A stretch of 62,608 bases of DNA, taken from contig NZBA01000126.1 in NCBI GenBank assembly GCA_002686265.1, positions 1 to 62,608 of the forward strand. The letters are read 5' to 3'. The position numbers and the translations under genes are program-made. Positions 43,554 to 51,585 of the stretch are shown piece after piece; position 1 is the first letter of the stretch, and every line of letters begins with the position of its first letter. A model generated the notes under the pieces. It made no database searches, was not told the origin of the DNA, and worked only from the letters and a program-made list of their open reading frames with translations. Source of the DNA: Planctomycetota bacterium. GTDB taxonomy: Bacteria > Planctomycetota > UBA1135 > GCA-002686595.

Positions 43554-43593
43554 CGTGGTCCGTGACGGCCAAACGTGGTCCGTGACGGCAAAG
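43554..43593 (+). repeat. 20-bp tandem repeat (2 copies) just before the NtrC-like gene
   Basis: Two adjacent 20-bp copies start CGTGGTCCGTGACGGC; the second differs only at its last bases. Each contains the palindrome CCGT-G-ACGG. The pair ends next to the GGAGGAG Shine-Dalgarno of the gene at 43606. Two in-phase palindromes, about two helical turns apart, look like a paired operator, perhaps for autoregulation. Confidence 0.6.
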
Positions 43594-43605
43594 TGGAGGA
43601 GATGC

Positions 43606-45546
43606 ATGAGCCGTATCCTCGTCATCGACGACGACGCGAGCAACCGACTGATTATCAAGAGCAGGTTGTGCGACCAGGGCTACGAGGTCGGCCTCGCCGA
43701 ATCGGGCGCGGCTGGGCTCGTGGAGGCCCGCGAAAGCGCTTGGGACCTTTTCATGGTGGCTGTCGGCCTCGGCGCGGGGATCGACTCCCACGAGGTCACC
43801 CGGCGCCTCAAGATCATCCCCGAGACCGCCAAGGTCCCGATCCTCGCCTACAGTACCGGCAGCGTCACGCCAGAGGATACGGTGCGCTCGTACGAGGCGG
43901 GCTGCCACAGCTTCGTCGGCAAGCACGAGATTCCCGCCCTCGACCTCGTCGTGAAGGTGCTCCTGCGCAGCAAGTCCGTCCAGGACGACCTTGCCGAGCA
44001 GAATCGCGTGCTCGACCGGCAGAACAGGCGCCTGCAGGAGGAGGAGCAGCATCAGGTCGATCGCGAGACCTCCTTGCGTGACTGCGGTGAGCACAGCTTG
44101 GTCCTGCGGGAGCTGGCGGCCGGGAGGCCCGACGGCGTGCTGCTCGTCGACCCCGAGGGCTTCGTGCGCCACGCGGACCGCGGCGCGCGGGACTTCTTCG
44201 GCAATCGGGTCGAGGGCCGCAATCTCGGCAGCATGGCCCCCAACAGCGGCTTGGAGGCCTTCGTGCGCGATGCGCGCACCGAGGCGCGCGAGGGATTCCG
44301 CTTCGACCTCTCGGCCATCGGCGGGCGCAACGCGCGCTCCCTGACGGCGTCGGTCATCCCGCTCGTGAGCGGGCCGGGAGGCGGCGACACAGAGCTCAAG
44401 GCCGTGCTGCTCCTCGATGCGGGACGGCGGCGGATCGCGGCCGAGATCCTGCGAATCCAGGAGGCGGGGATCCCTCGCCAGCAGCTCGGCGCGCTATTGG
44501 ATGCGGCGCGCCGCATCTATCGCCCGGCTTCCCTCGTCGGGCTCAGCTCCTGCATGAGAGAGGCGCGTGAGTGCGTCACGCGCTTCTGCGCCGAGCGTCG
44601 GCCGGTGCTGTGCCGCGGCGATGACGGAGCGGGCAAGACTCACATCGCCCGCACCCTGCACTACGGCGGCGAGTCCGGCGGGCCGTTCCTCGCCGTGCGC
44701 TGCTCGGCCCTCGAGCCCCAGAGCCTCGAGCGAGAGCTCTTCGGCTACGTTCAGGGCGCCTTCGAGGACGCCGCGGGTGATCGCCCGGGCCTCTTCCAGC
44801 GGGCGGCCGACGGGACCGTGTTGCTCGAGGAGATCGCGGAGTTGCCCGAGGCCCTGCAGGTGCGCCTGCTCAAGCTCATCGAGGACAAGACCCTCGCGCG
44901 GGTCGGTAGCGAGCAGCAAGAACCGGTGGACGTCCGCATCGTGGCATCCAGCAGCGAGCCCCTCGCGGAGGCCGTCGCCCAGGGTCGCTTCCTGCCGGCC
45001 CTCTGGGAGCACTTCTCCGCCTGCGTCGTCGAGCTCGCACCGCTCGGCGAGCGGCACGAGGACATCGCCGCCCTGGCGACCCATTTCGTGAACCTCTACG
45101 GCGCAGGCCACGGCGTTCACGGCCTCGCGGACGACGCCCTCGAGGCTCTCGCGCTCCACGACTGGCCGGGAAACGTGGCCGAGCTAGAGGACTGCATCCT
45201 GCGCGCCTGCGAGGCCTGCTCGGTCGGTTTGCTCTCGGCGGCCCATCTGCCGCCTTCGGTGCGGGACTCCTGCGCGGGCCTGCCCGTCTGTGATCTGATT
45301 CCCGTCGCTTCCGCCTCCCGCGAGGCGGTCGGTGTCCACTCCGGGGAAGTCGCGCGCAGCGGTTTGCTGCGCGGTCGCGACTGGGACATCACCGACGACG
45401 ACCCGATCAGTCTCGATCACTACGAGATGAAGGTCCTCATGCGCGCCCTCGATGCCGTCGGCGGCGACAAGCTGGCGGCGGCCAGGCTGCTGAAGGTCGG
45501 CAAGAGCACGCTCTACCGCAAGCTGAAGCGCTTCGACCTCAAGTAG
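43606..45546 (+). CDS. Degenerate NtrC-family regulator (receiver-PAS-AAA+-Fis HTH)
   Basis: The 646-residue protein has a receiver-like domain (about 1-125), coiled coil, PAS-like domain (about 160-285), AAA+ domain (about 305-535) and Fis-type HTH (about 610-646, L-A-A-A-R-L-L-K-V-G-K-S-T-L-Y-R-K). The receiver keeps the acidic D8-D10 and the Lys in F-V-G-K, but the phospho-acceptor position is Ala52 (M-V-A-V-G-L). In the AAA+ domain Walker A is intact (G-D-D-G-A-G-K-T, 338-345), Walker B is L-L-E-E-I instead of L-D-E-I, and the sigma-54 contact loop GAFTGA is G-A-F-E-D-A (384-389). R-L-N is replaced by E-H-F. It is thus unlikely to be phosphorylated there or to activate sigma-54. ATG 43606 has GGAGGAG upstream. 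It converges with the GT-C gene, 6 bp apart. Confidence 0.85.
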   Translation: MSRILVIDDDASNRLIIKSRLCDQGYEVGLAESGAAGLVEARESAWDLFMVAVGLGAGIDSHEVTRRLKIIPETAKVPILAYSTGSVTPEDTVRSYEAGCHSFVGKHEIPALDLVVKVLLRSKSVQDDLAEQNRVLDRQNRRLQEEEQHQVDRETSLRDCGEHSLVLRELAAGRPDGVLLVDPEGFVRHADRGARDFFGNRVEGRNLGSMAPNSGLEAFVRDARTEAREGFRFDLSAIGGRNARSLTASVIPLVSGPGGGDTELKAVLLLDAGRRRIAAEILRIQEAGIPRQQLGALLDAARRIYRPASLVGLSSCMREARECVTRFCAERRPVLCRGDDGAGKTHIARTLHYGGESGGPFLAVRCSALEPQSLERELFGYVQGAFEDAAGDRPGLFQRAADGTVLLEEIAELPEALQVRLLKLIEDKTLARVGSEQQEPVDVRIVASSSEPLAEAVAQGRFLPALWEHFSACVVELAPLGERHEDIAALATHFVNLYGAGHGVHGLADDALEALALHDWPGNVAELEDCILRACEACSVGLLSAAHLPPSVRDSCAGLPVCDLIPVASASREAVGVHSGEVARSGLLRGRDWDITDDDPISLDHYEMKVLMRALDAVGGDKLAAARLLKVGKSTLYRKLKRFDLK

Positions 45547-45552
45547 GGCGGG

Positions 45553-47514
45553 CTAGAAGCGCAGGCTGACCCGCGAGCAGGTCCCGGTCCAGTCGTGCCG
45601 GCCGGTGGCGCCCGGATTGCGCAAGATGGCGTGCACGGCGTGCAGGGCTCCGTGTTCCGCGTCCGACAGGGGCGGGAGCCCAGCGCGGAAGAGCTCGATC
45701 GCACGCTCGCCGGTGGGGACCAGCAGCAGGTTCGTGCGCGCCGAGATCGAGCGCGCGCTGGAGAACACGCCCGGCGGGCTCGCGTACTCGACGTGCCCGT
45801 CGCGGCGGACCGCCCAGACCCGCAGGTCCGCCAGCTGCTCGTGACCGCCGGAGCGCATCCGCACGACGACCTCCCCGTCTTGGAGATCCAGTTCCAAGGC
45901 CGGCGCGAGCCCCAACTCGCGCCGACGGAGCAGGAAGGTCGGTCTGCGTTGGCCCGGATCGGAGGCCAGGCCGATCGGCACGCTGATCAGCTCGTAGGAG
46001 CCGAGGGCGGAGGTCACGGCTTCGGTCCGACCGGGTTCTCCGGCGCGCTCGTCGAGCGCCCGCACCCACGAGCCCGCCACGTCGTCGGCGGATGGGAAGC
46101 GCGGCGGTGGAGCCAGGAAGGGCACGATGTAGTCCGGTGCGCCCTCGATGGCGGCCAGGACGTCCACCCGCTCGCGAGCGTGCCAGGGCCGTTGCCGTTC
46201 GCCCCGCCCCCAAGTGTCGGTGCGCCCGAGGAGGTCGCGGACGGGCAGATCGGAGAGGTAGGCGACGGCGCCCGGCCAGCTCGTCAGGACGCTCGTTCCC
46301 GGCTCGAGGTGGTCACGCATGAAGACGCCCATCCCGCGCATGGAGCGCGTGCGGGCGATCTCCTCCTCCAGGCCCGCACGCCCGCGGAGGTCCTCGTAGC
46401 CGAAGCGCGGCGGGTGGCTGGGACGCGTGAGCTCAGCGCGCAGGCGCGCAGCGGGCGCGGGGAGCAGTGCGTCGGGGGACGTGCTCCCCAGGGCGGAGAG
46501 GGCCGCGACGGCCAGGAAGCTCGCCCAGGTCGAGCCGCGGACCCAGGCGCGAGCGCTGTTCAGGGTCAGGATCATGCCCTCCCGGGCGGCGATCAGCGCC
46601 AAGGGCAGCGCGGGCACGAGCGCCTCGCCGAAGACCGCGCCTCCGCCGCCGACGACCACCAGGGCCGTCCAGGCCAGGAACAGGCCGCCCGCGTGCAGGC
46701 CGGTGGTGGAGAGTCGCCCGCGCACGAGGGGCCAGAGGACGAAGACCAAGAGCAGCGGGCTGATGCTGGCGACGATGAAGTCGAGCAGGTAGCCGAGGCC
46801 GGCTTCGAGCTCGCCATCGCCCAAGTGGAGGAGGTGCTCGGTGTAGGCGGAGGTCCACGCTCCGGTGTGTTCGCGGCGCCAGACGGCGACGAGGGCGAAG
46901 CCGATCAAGGGCGGGAGGAAGGCCGTGAGCGAGCGCGCCCGCGTCCCGCGGGCCACGTCGATTCCGCGCAAGAGCGCCATGCCGCCCGCCAGGAGCCAGC
47001 CCTCGGGACGCAAGAGCCCGCAGACTAGCAGCGCCAGGCCCAAGCGCCCCGGCCAGGCCCGCTCGTAGGCCAGGAAGGCGGCGGTCACGGCGCACATCAT
47101 GGCCGCCGTCTCGGTGCCGCTGACCGCCGCCGCGGCCACGCCGCCGCAGATGGCGAGCAGGAACGGGGCGATCATGCTTGCGATGCGATCGGGGTGCAGG
47201 CGGGAAGTGAAGACCAAGGTCAGCATGGTCGCCGCCGCTCCCAGGACCTGCACGGTGGTGTTGAGCGGAACCCAGTAGGCGCGTTGGATCAGCGCCGAGA
47301 GCCCCACCCAGGCCAGGGACGGGTAGCTCTCGAAGGCGTCCTGTCCCGCGAACCAGGTGAGTGTGCTCTCGTGCACGAGCTCGCGGCCGATCCGAAAGGC
47401 CACGAACGCCAGATCGTGCGGTGCGGCCAGGGTGGCCGTCCCGTCGGTGTGGATAGTGAGGCTGTGGGCCGCCAGCACGGCCATGGCCACGAAGAGGGCG
47501 ATGCTGCGGTTCAT
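45553..47514 (-). CDS. Polytopic membrane protein, GT-C glycosyltransferase-like
   Basis: The 653-residue protein has about 10 membrane helices in residues 1-350 and a C-terminal extracytoplasmic domain of about 300 residues. The first loop contains D-A-F-E-S-Y-P-S-L-A-W and later G-T-E-T-A-A-M-M and L-L-R-P-E-G-W, like arabinofuranosyltransferase/ArnT-type GT-C enzymes. No family can be named firmly. The C-terminal domain (from about residue 380) carries G-T-S-V-L-T-S-W-P-G-A-V-A-Y. It probably transfers a sugar from a polyprenyl donor on the periplasmic side, which is inference. It lies 66 bp after thiI's stop, on the opposite strand from the NtrC-like gene. Confidence 0.65.
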   Translation of the reverse strand: MNRSIALFVAMAVLAAHSLTIHTDGTATLAAPHDLAFVAFRIGRELVHESTLTWFAGQDAFESYPSLAWVGLSALIQRAYWVPLNTTVQVLGAAATMLTLVFTSRLHPDRIASMIAPFLLAICGGVAAAAVSGTETAAMMCAVTAAFLAYERAWPGRLGLALLVCGLLRPEGWLLAGGMALLRGIDVARGTRARSLTAFLPPLIGFALVAVWRREHTGAWTSAYTEHLLHLGDGELEAGLGYLLDFIVASISPLLLVFVLWPLVRGRLSTTGLHAGGLFLAWTALVVVGGGGAVFGEALVPALPLALIAAREGMILTLNSARAWVRGSTWASFLAVAALSALGSTSPDALLPAPAARLRAELTRPSHPPRFGYEDLRGRAGLEEEIARTRSMRGMGVFMRDHLEPGTSVLTSWPGAVAYLSDLPVRDLLGRTDTWGRGERQRPWHARERVDVLAAIEGAPDYIVPFLAPPPRFPSADDVAGSWVRALDERAGEPGRTEAVTSALGSYELISVPIGLASDPGQRRPTFLLRRRELGLAPALELDLQDGEVVVRMRSGGHEQLADLRVWAVRRDGHVEYASPPGVFSSARSISARTNLLLVPTGERAIELFRAGLPPLSDAEHGALHAVHAILRNPGATGRHDWTGTCSRVSLRF

Positions 47515-47580
47515 CTCGAGGACCGGCGAGTTCGCTCGGCAAGGCGCGCGTCCGCCCGCTCCGCCGAGGAAGGGAGCCTG

Positions 47581-48789
47581 TCAGACGTCGCTCTCGATTT
47601 CGAGCTTTTCGGTCCCTCTCACTGCACGCTTCACGAGGTTCTCGACCTCCAGGGTCGCCTCGGCCTCCTCGCAGGCGGCGAGGTGGCCGCGGATCACCGG
47701 GCGCCCGGGCATGAAGACGGTGCAGCAGTCAGGTTCGGGCCTCGTCGAGATGTCGAAGGTCCCGATCTTGCGCGCCAAGTCGATCGCTTCCTCCTTGTCG
47801 AAGGTCACCAGCGGCCGCAGCACCGGCAGGTCGGCCGCCGCTTCGATGCAGGTGAGATTCTCCAGGGTCTGGCTCGCGACCTGGCCGAGGCTCTCGCCGG
47901 TGATCAGCGCCCCGCACTTCTCGCGCCGCGCGAGGCGTGTCGCGATGCGTTGCATCATGCGCCGGTAGAGCACCGTGCGATACGGCTCGGGGGCACGGTC
48001 GCGGATGGTCGTCTGGACCTCGGTGAAGGGAGCGACGAACAGGCGGCTGGTGGGCTGGAAGCGCGCCAGGACGCGCACGAGGTCTCTGACCTTCTTCTTC
48101 GAGCGCTCACCGATGTAGGGCGGGGAGTGGAAGCTCACGTAGGCGACCCGGCAGCCGCGCTTCATCGCCAGCCAGGCGGCGACCGGCGAGTCGATGCCTC
48201 CCGAGAGCAGGCACATCCCGCGGCCGAGGGTGCTGACCGGCAGACCGCCCGGGCCGGGCAGGCGCCGCACGAAGACGTAGGCGCGCTCGGGTCGCACATC
48301 GATGCCGAGGGAGAGCGCGGGGGCGTCGAGGTGCACCTCGAGGCGCTCGTGATCGGGGAGCACGCGCTCGGCGATGAAGCGATCGAGCTCCATCGAGTTC
48401 AGGGGGAAGCGCTTCTCGGCGCGCGAGGAGGAGACCCGGAAAGTGATCGGACCCTCGGGCGGGAAGTCCGCCAGTGCGTCGGCGAGGACGCGCCGTGCGA
48501 GGTCGGCGATCTCCTCGGGGTCGACCGCACAGCCCCAGGCGGGCGAGAGGCTCTTGATGCCGAACACGTCCTGCAGCCGGCGTGCCACGTCCATCACCCG
48601 CCGCTCGCTGAAGACCGCCATGCGCCCGCGCCGGCGCTCCACGCGCACTTCGCCGACACACCGCGTGGCGGCGTGGATGTTGCGCATCAGCGCCTGCTCG
48701 AAGGAGCCGCGGTTCTTGCCCTTGAGGGCCAGCTCGCCGTAGCGGATCAGCACCATCTCGGGCGCGCCGATAGCGGCGGTGCTCGTCAT
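47581..48789 (-). CDS. thiI: tRNA 4-thiouridine synthetase ThiI
   Basis: ThiI makes s4U8 in tRNA and, in some bacteria, helps thiazole synthesis. The 402-residue protein has the N-terminal ferredoxin-like and THUMP domains (about 12-170), the PP-loop L-L-S-G-G-I-D-S-P, and D-C-C-T-V-F-M-P near the end, with the Cys expected in that motif. There is no C-terminal rhodanese domain, so sulfur handling differs from E. coli ThiI. ATG 48789 overlaps the stop of the cysteine desulfurase gene (ATGA), so persulfide donor and acceptor are co-translated. Confidence 0.95.
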   Translation of the reverse strand: MTSTAAIGAPEMVLIRYGELALKGKNRGSFEQALMRNIHAATRCVGEVRVERRRGRMAVFSERRVMDVARRLQDVFGIKSLSPAWGCAVDPEEIADLARRVLADALADFPPEGPITFRVSSSRAEKRFPLNSMELDRFIAERVLPDHERLEVHLDAPALSLGIDVRPERAYVFVRRLPGPGGLPVSTLGRGMCLLSGGIDSPVAAWLAMKRGCRVAYVSFHSPPYIGERSKKKVRDLVRVLARFQPTSRLFVAPFTEVQTTIRDRAPEPYRTVLYRRMMQRIATRLARREKCGALITGESLGQVASQTLENLTCIEAAADLPVLRPLVTFDKEEAIDLARKIGTFDISTRPEPDCCTVFMPGRPVIRGHLAACEEAEATLEVENLVKRAVRGTEKLEIESDV

Positions 48790-49937
48790 CTCCCCAGGCT
48801 CCCCAGCTCCCCCTCGACGGCCTCCAACGCGGCGAGGGCGGCGTCGATCTCCTCGGCGGTCGTGTGCCGCGAGAAGGAGAAGCGCAGCATGCGCCGTGCC
48901 GCGTCCGCATCCAGGCCGACCGCCAGGGCGGAGGGACTGACGTCGCTGTCGTGTGCCTGGCAGGCACTCCCGACGCTGACCGCCACACCGCGCTCGTCGA
49001 GGTGGTGCAGGCGCACTTCGGCCGGGACGCCCTCGAAGAGCACGGTGCAGATGCCCGGCATGGTCTGGGCGCCCAGCTCCAAGAGATGCGCGCCCTCGAT
49101 GCGCGCGAGCCCCGTGGCCAAGCGCAGGCGCAACTCCCTCAGGTGCTCCAGGGTCCGTCCGCGCAGCTGCTCGGCCAGCTCGGCGGCGCGTCCGAAGCCG
49201 ACCACTCCCGCGACGTTCTCGGTGCCCGGCCGGCGGCCGCCTTGCTGGCCGCCGCCGAACACCAGGGGTCGTAGGCTCGTTCCCGGGGCCAGCACCAAGG
49301 CGCCGACACCCTGGGGGCCGTGGATCTTGTGGGCGCTCAGAGCGAGGCTGTCGGCGTCTAGCTCGCCGATGGAGAGCTCGAGCTTGCCGAGGGCCTGGAC
49401 CGCGTCGACGTGCAGGGCCGCGTTGGGAGCGCAAGCGCGCACCAGGCGCGCTAGGGGGGCGCTGGGGTAGACGCTGCCGAACTCGTTGCTGACCAGCATC
49501 TGGGCCACGACGACCGTCTCGGCGTCGAGTAGCTCGGTCAGGTGCTCGCGGTCGAGGGCTCCCTCCGCGTCCGCGCGCGCGCTGGCGATGGCGAAACCCT
49601 CACTCTCGAGGGCTTCGGCCGAGGCCCGCACGGCGGCGTGCTCGGTGGGGCCGATGACGAGCTTGCGACCGCGCGCCGAGCGTGCCCGGGCCAGGCCCAG
49701 GACGGCGAGGTTGTCGGCCTCGGTGCCCCCGGAGGTGAAGATGACGTCCTCGCTGCGGGCGCCCACTACCCCCGCGAGTTGGGCTCGGGCCCGATCGACG
49801 GCCTCGGCGGCGGCCACTCCTCGGCGGTGGCGCGAGGAAGGGTTGCCGAAGTGCTCGCCGAGCCAAGGCTCCATGGCCTCGCGCACCTGAGGATCGAGGG
49901 CGGTCGTGGCGGCCTGGTCGAGGTCGATCGAGTGCAT
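48786..49937 (-). CDS. Cysteine desulfurase (NifS/IscS class V aminotransferase)
   Basis: This PLP enzyme removes sulfur from L-cysteine and hands it on as persulfide. The 383-residue protein has T-E-H (His100), H-V-D-A-V-Q (Asp178), the PLP lysine Lys204 in S-A-H-K-I-H-G-P-Q-G and the catalytic Cys326 in S-V-G-S-A-C-Q. ATG 49937 begins M-H-S-I-D-L-D-Q-A-A, the normal family N-terminus. The 4-nt overlap with thiI suggests the sulfur is meant mainly for tRNA thiolation, as with dedicated NifS/NifZ-ThiI pairs. There are no Fe-S assembly genes (iscU, iscA) here. Confidence 0.93.
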   Translation of the reverse strand: MHSIDLDQAATTALDPQVREAMEPWLGEHFGNPSSRHRRGVAAAEAVDRARAQLAGVVGARSEDVIFTSGGTEADNLAVLGLARARSARGRKLVIGPTEHAAVRASAEALESEGFAIASARADAEGALDREHLTELLDAETVVVAQMLVSNEFGSVYPSAPLARLVRACAPNAALHVDAVQALGKLELSIGELDADSLALSAHKIHGPQGVGALVLAPGTSLRPLVFGGGQQGGRRPGTENVAGVVGFGRAAELAEQLRGRTLEHLRELRLRLATGLARIEGAHLLELGAQTMPGICTVLFEGVPAEVRLHHLDERGVAVSVGSACQAHDSDVSPSALAVGLDADAARRMLRFSFSRHTTAEEIDAALAALEAVEGELGSLGR

Positions 49938-49985
49938 GGCGGGAGGAGGCTCGCGGCGGGGCGCACAGCATAGCCGCGCGGAGCC

Positions 49986-49991
49986 TACAAT
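49986..49991 (+). promoter_or_regulatory. -10-like TACAAT before the GMC oxidoreductase gene
   Basis: TACAAT (one mismatch to TATAAT) is 7 nt before GTG 49999, with no Shine-Dalgarno. It is the best example of the putatively leaderless arrangement. Confidence 0.4.
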
Positions 49992-49998
49992 CTCCGCC

Positions 49999-51576
49999 GT
50001 GCCCGCCCACGACCACGACTTCATCGTCATCGGCTCGGGATTCGGTGGTAGCGTCTCGGCCCTGCGCCTGGTGGAGAAGGGCTACGACGTGCTGCTGCTC
50101 GAGAAGGGCGGCGCGCTGGAGGAGCGGGACTTCCCGCGCACCAACTGGAACCTGCGACGCTGGCTGTGGGCTCCGCTCCTGGGCTGGCGCGGCCCGTTCC
50201 AGATGCGTTTCTTCCGGCACCTGACGGCCTTCTCGGGGGTCGGCGTCGGCGGCGGCTCCCTGATCTTCGCCAACGTCCTCTCCCAGCCCGAGCCCTCCTT
50301 CTTCGAGGCGCCCTCTTGGGCGCACCTGGCCGACTGGCGGCGGGAGCTGGCGCCGCACTACGCCGAGGTGCGGCGGATGCTGGGCGCCACGTCGGTGCCG
50401 CAGCCGACCTCCACCGACCGTCTCTTGCGCGAGCTCTCTCCCGCCGACTGGGAGCCGACCGAGGTCGGCGTGCACTTCGGCCGCCCCGGCGAAACGGTCG
50501 AGGACCCCTACTTCGGTGGCGAGGGTCCGCGGCGCACCGGCTGTGAGTTGTGTGGGGCGTGCATGACCGGCTGCCGCCACGGCGCCAAGAACACCCTCGA
50601 CCGCAACTACCTGTGGCTCGCCCGCCGGCGGGGCCTCGACCTGCGCGCCGACTCGCGCGTCGTCGGCCTGCGCCCGCTGGCGGGCGGCGGCTTTCGAGTC
50701 GAGGTCGAAGGGGGGCGCACGCGGCGCGGGCGCGTCAAGCGCGCATACACCGCGCGGCGCGTCGTGCTCGCCGGGGGCGTCATGGGGACCCTCGATCTCC
50801 TGCTGGCGATGAAGGCCGACCCCAACGGCCTGCCGGCCCTCTCCGACCGTCTCGGGCGCACGGTGCGCACCAACTCCGAGGCGTTGATCGGCGTGGTCTG
50901 CCCCGACCCGGAGGAGGACCTCTCGCGCGGCGTGGCGATCGGCTCACGCCTCGGCCTCCCCGGCGGTGCCGGCCTCGAGGTCGTGCGCTACGGCGCGGGC
51001 TCGGGCTTCTTTCGGCTGATGCTCATGCCCCACGCCCCCGGCGAAGGGCTCCTGCCCTGGCGCCTCGCGCGCTCGGCGGCGGCTGCCCTGCGCCGCCCCC
51101 TGGCGAGTCTGCGCGCCGCATGCGTGCCCGACCTGGCGCGCCACTCGTTCATGATGCTCTACATGGGGACCAGCGGGTTGTCCCTGCGTTTGCGGCGCAA
51201 CGGACGCCTGCAGACGGCCCTCGACGACGGCGATCCGCCCTCGCGCACGATTCCCGAAGCGGACGCTCTCGCCGCGCGGCTCGCCGAGAGCAGCGGTGGG
51301 GTTGCGAGCTCCCTGGCCCTCGACATGCTCCTGGACCGCCCCGCCACCGCCCACGTCCTCGGCGGCTGCTGCATGGGCGCCGACGCGTCCGAGGGCGTGA
51401 TCGACGCCGCGCAGCGCGTCTTCGGATACGACGGGCTTTGGGTCATCGACGGCTCGGCGATCTCCGCCGACCTTGGCACCAATCCCTCGCTCACGATCGC
51501 CGCCCTCGCGGAGCGCGCCATGTCGCTCATCTCTCCGCGGCAGGCCGCCGAGGGCTCCGAAGCAGTCGAGTCCTGA
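49999..51576 (+). CDS. GMC-family FAD oxidoreductase (cholesterol-oxidase-like)
   Basis: The 525-residue protein has the FAD dinucleotide motif I-V-I-G-S-G-F-G-G-S-V and L-L-L-E-K-G. A G-V-G-G-G-S-L substrate-domain turn and the C-terminal family signature H-V-L-G-G-C-C-M-G with I-D-G-S-A-I, L-G-T-N-P-S-L-T-I-A-A-L follow. A cysteine cluster C-x2-C-x2-C-x3-C lies at about residue 182 (T-G-C-E-L-C-G-A-C-M-T-G-C), followed by R-H-G-A-K-N-T; this is typical of the cholesterol-oxidase-like branch but of unclear role. The substrate may be a steroid or hopanoid-like alcohol, which is only inference. It diverges from the cysteine desulfurase gene by 61 bp and converges with the next gene. Confidence 0.85.
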   Translation: MPAHDHDFIVIGSGFGGSVSALRLVEKGYDVLLLEKGGALEERDFPRTNWNLRRWLWAPLLGWRGPFQMRFFRHLTAFSGVGVGGGSLIFANVLSQPEPSFFEAPSWAHLADWRRELAPHYAEVRRMLGATSVPQPTSTDRLLRELSPADWEPTEVGVHFGRPGETVEDPYFGGEGPRRTGCELCGACMTGCRHGAKNTLDRNYLWLARRRGLDLRADSRVVGLRPLAGGGFRVEVEGGRTRRGRVKRAYTARRVVLAGGVMGTLDLLLAMKADPNGLPALSDRLGRTVRTNSEALIGVVCPDPEEDLSRGVAIGSRLGLPGGAGLEVVRYGAGSGFFRLMLMPHAPGEGLLPWRLARSAAAALRRPLASLRAACVPDLARHSFMMLYMGTSGLSLRLRRNGRLQTALDDGDPPSRTIPEADALAARLAESSGGVASSLALDMLLDRPATAHVLGGCCMGADASEGVIDAAQRVFGYDGLWVIDGSAISADLGTNPSLTIAALAERAMSLISPRQAAEGSEAVES

Positions 51577-51585
51577 GTGCGCGGT

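Noticed and set aside
42694..43605. Genomic island integrated at tRNA-Val(TAC)
   Set aside because: No integrase, no direct repeat of the tRNA 3' end and no phage genes were seen; gene decay next to the tRNA is explained without integration.
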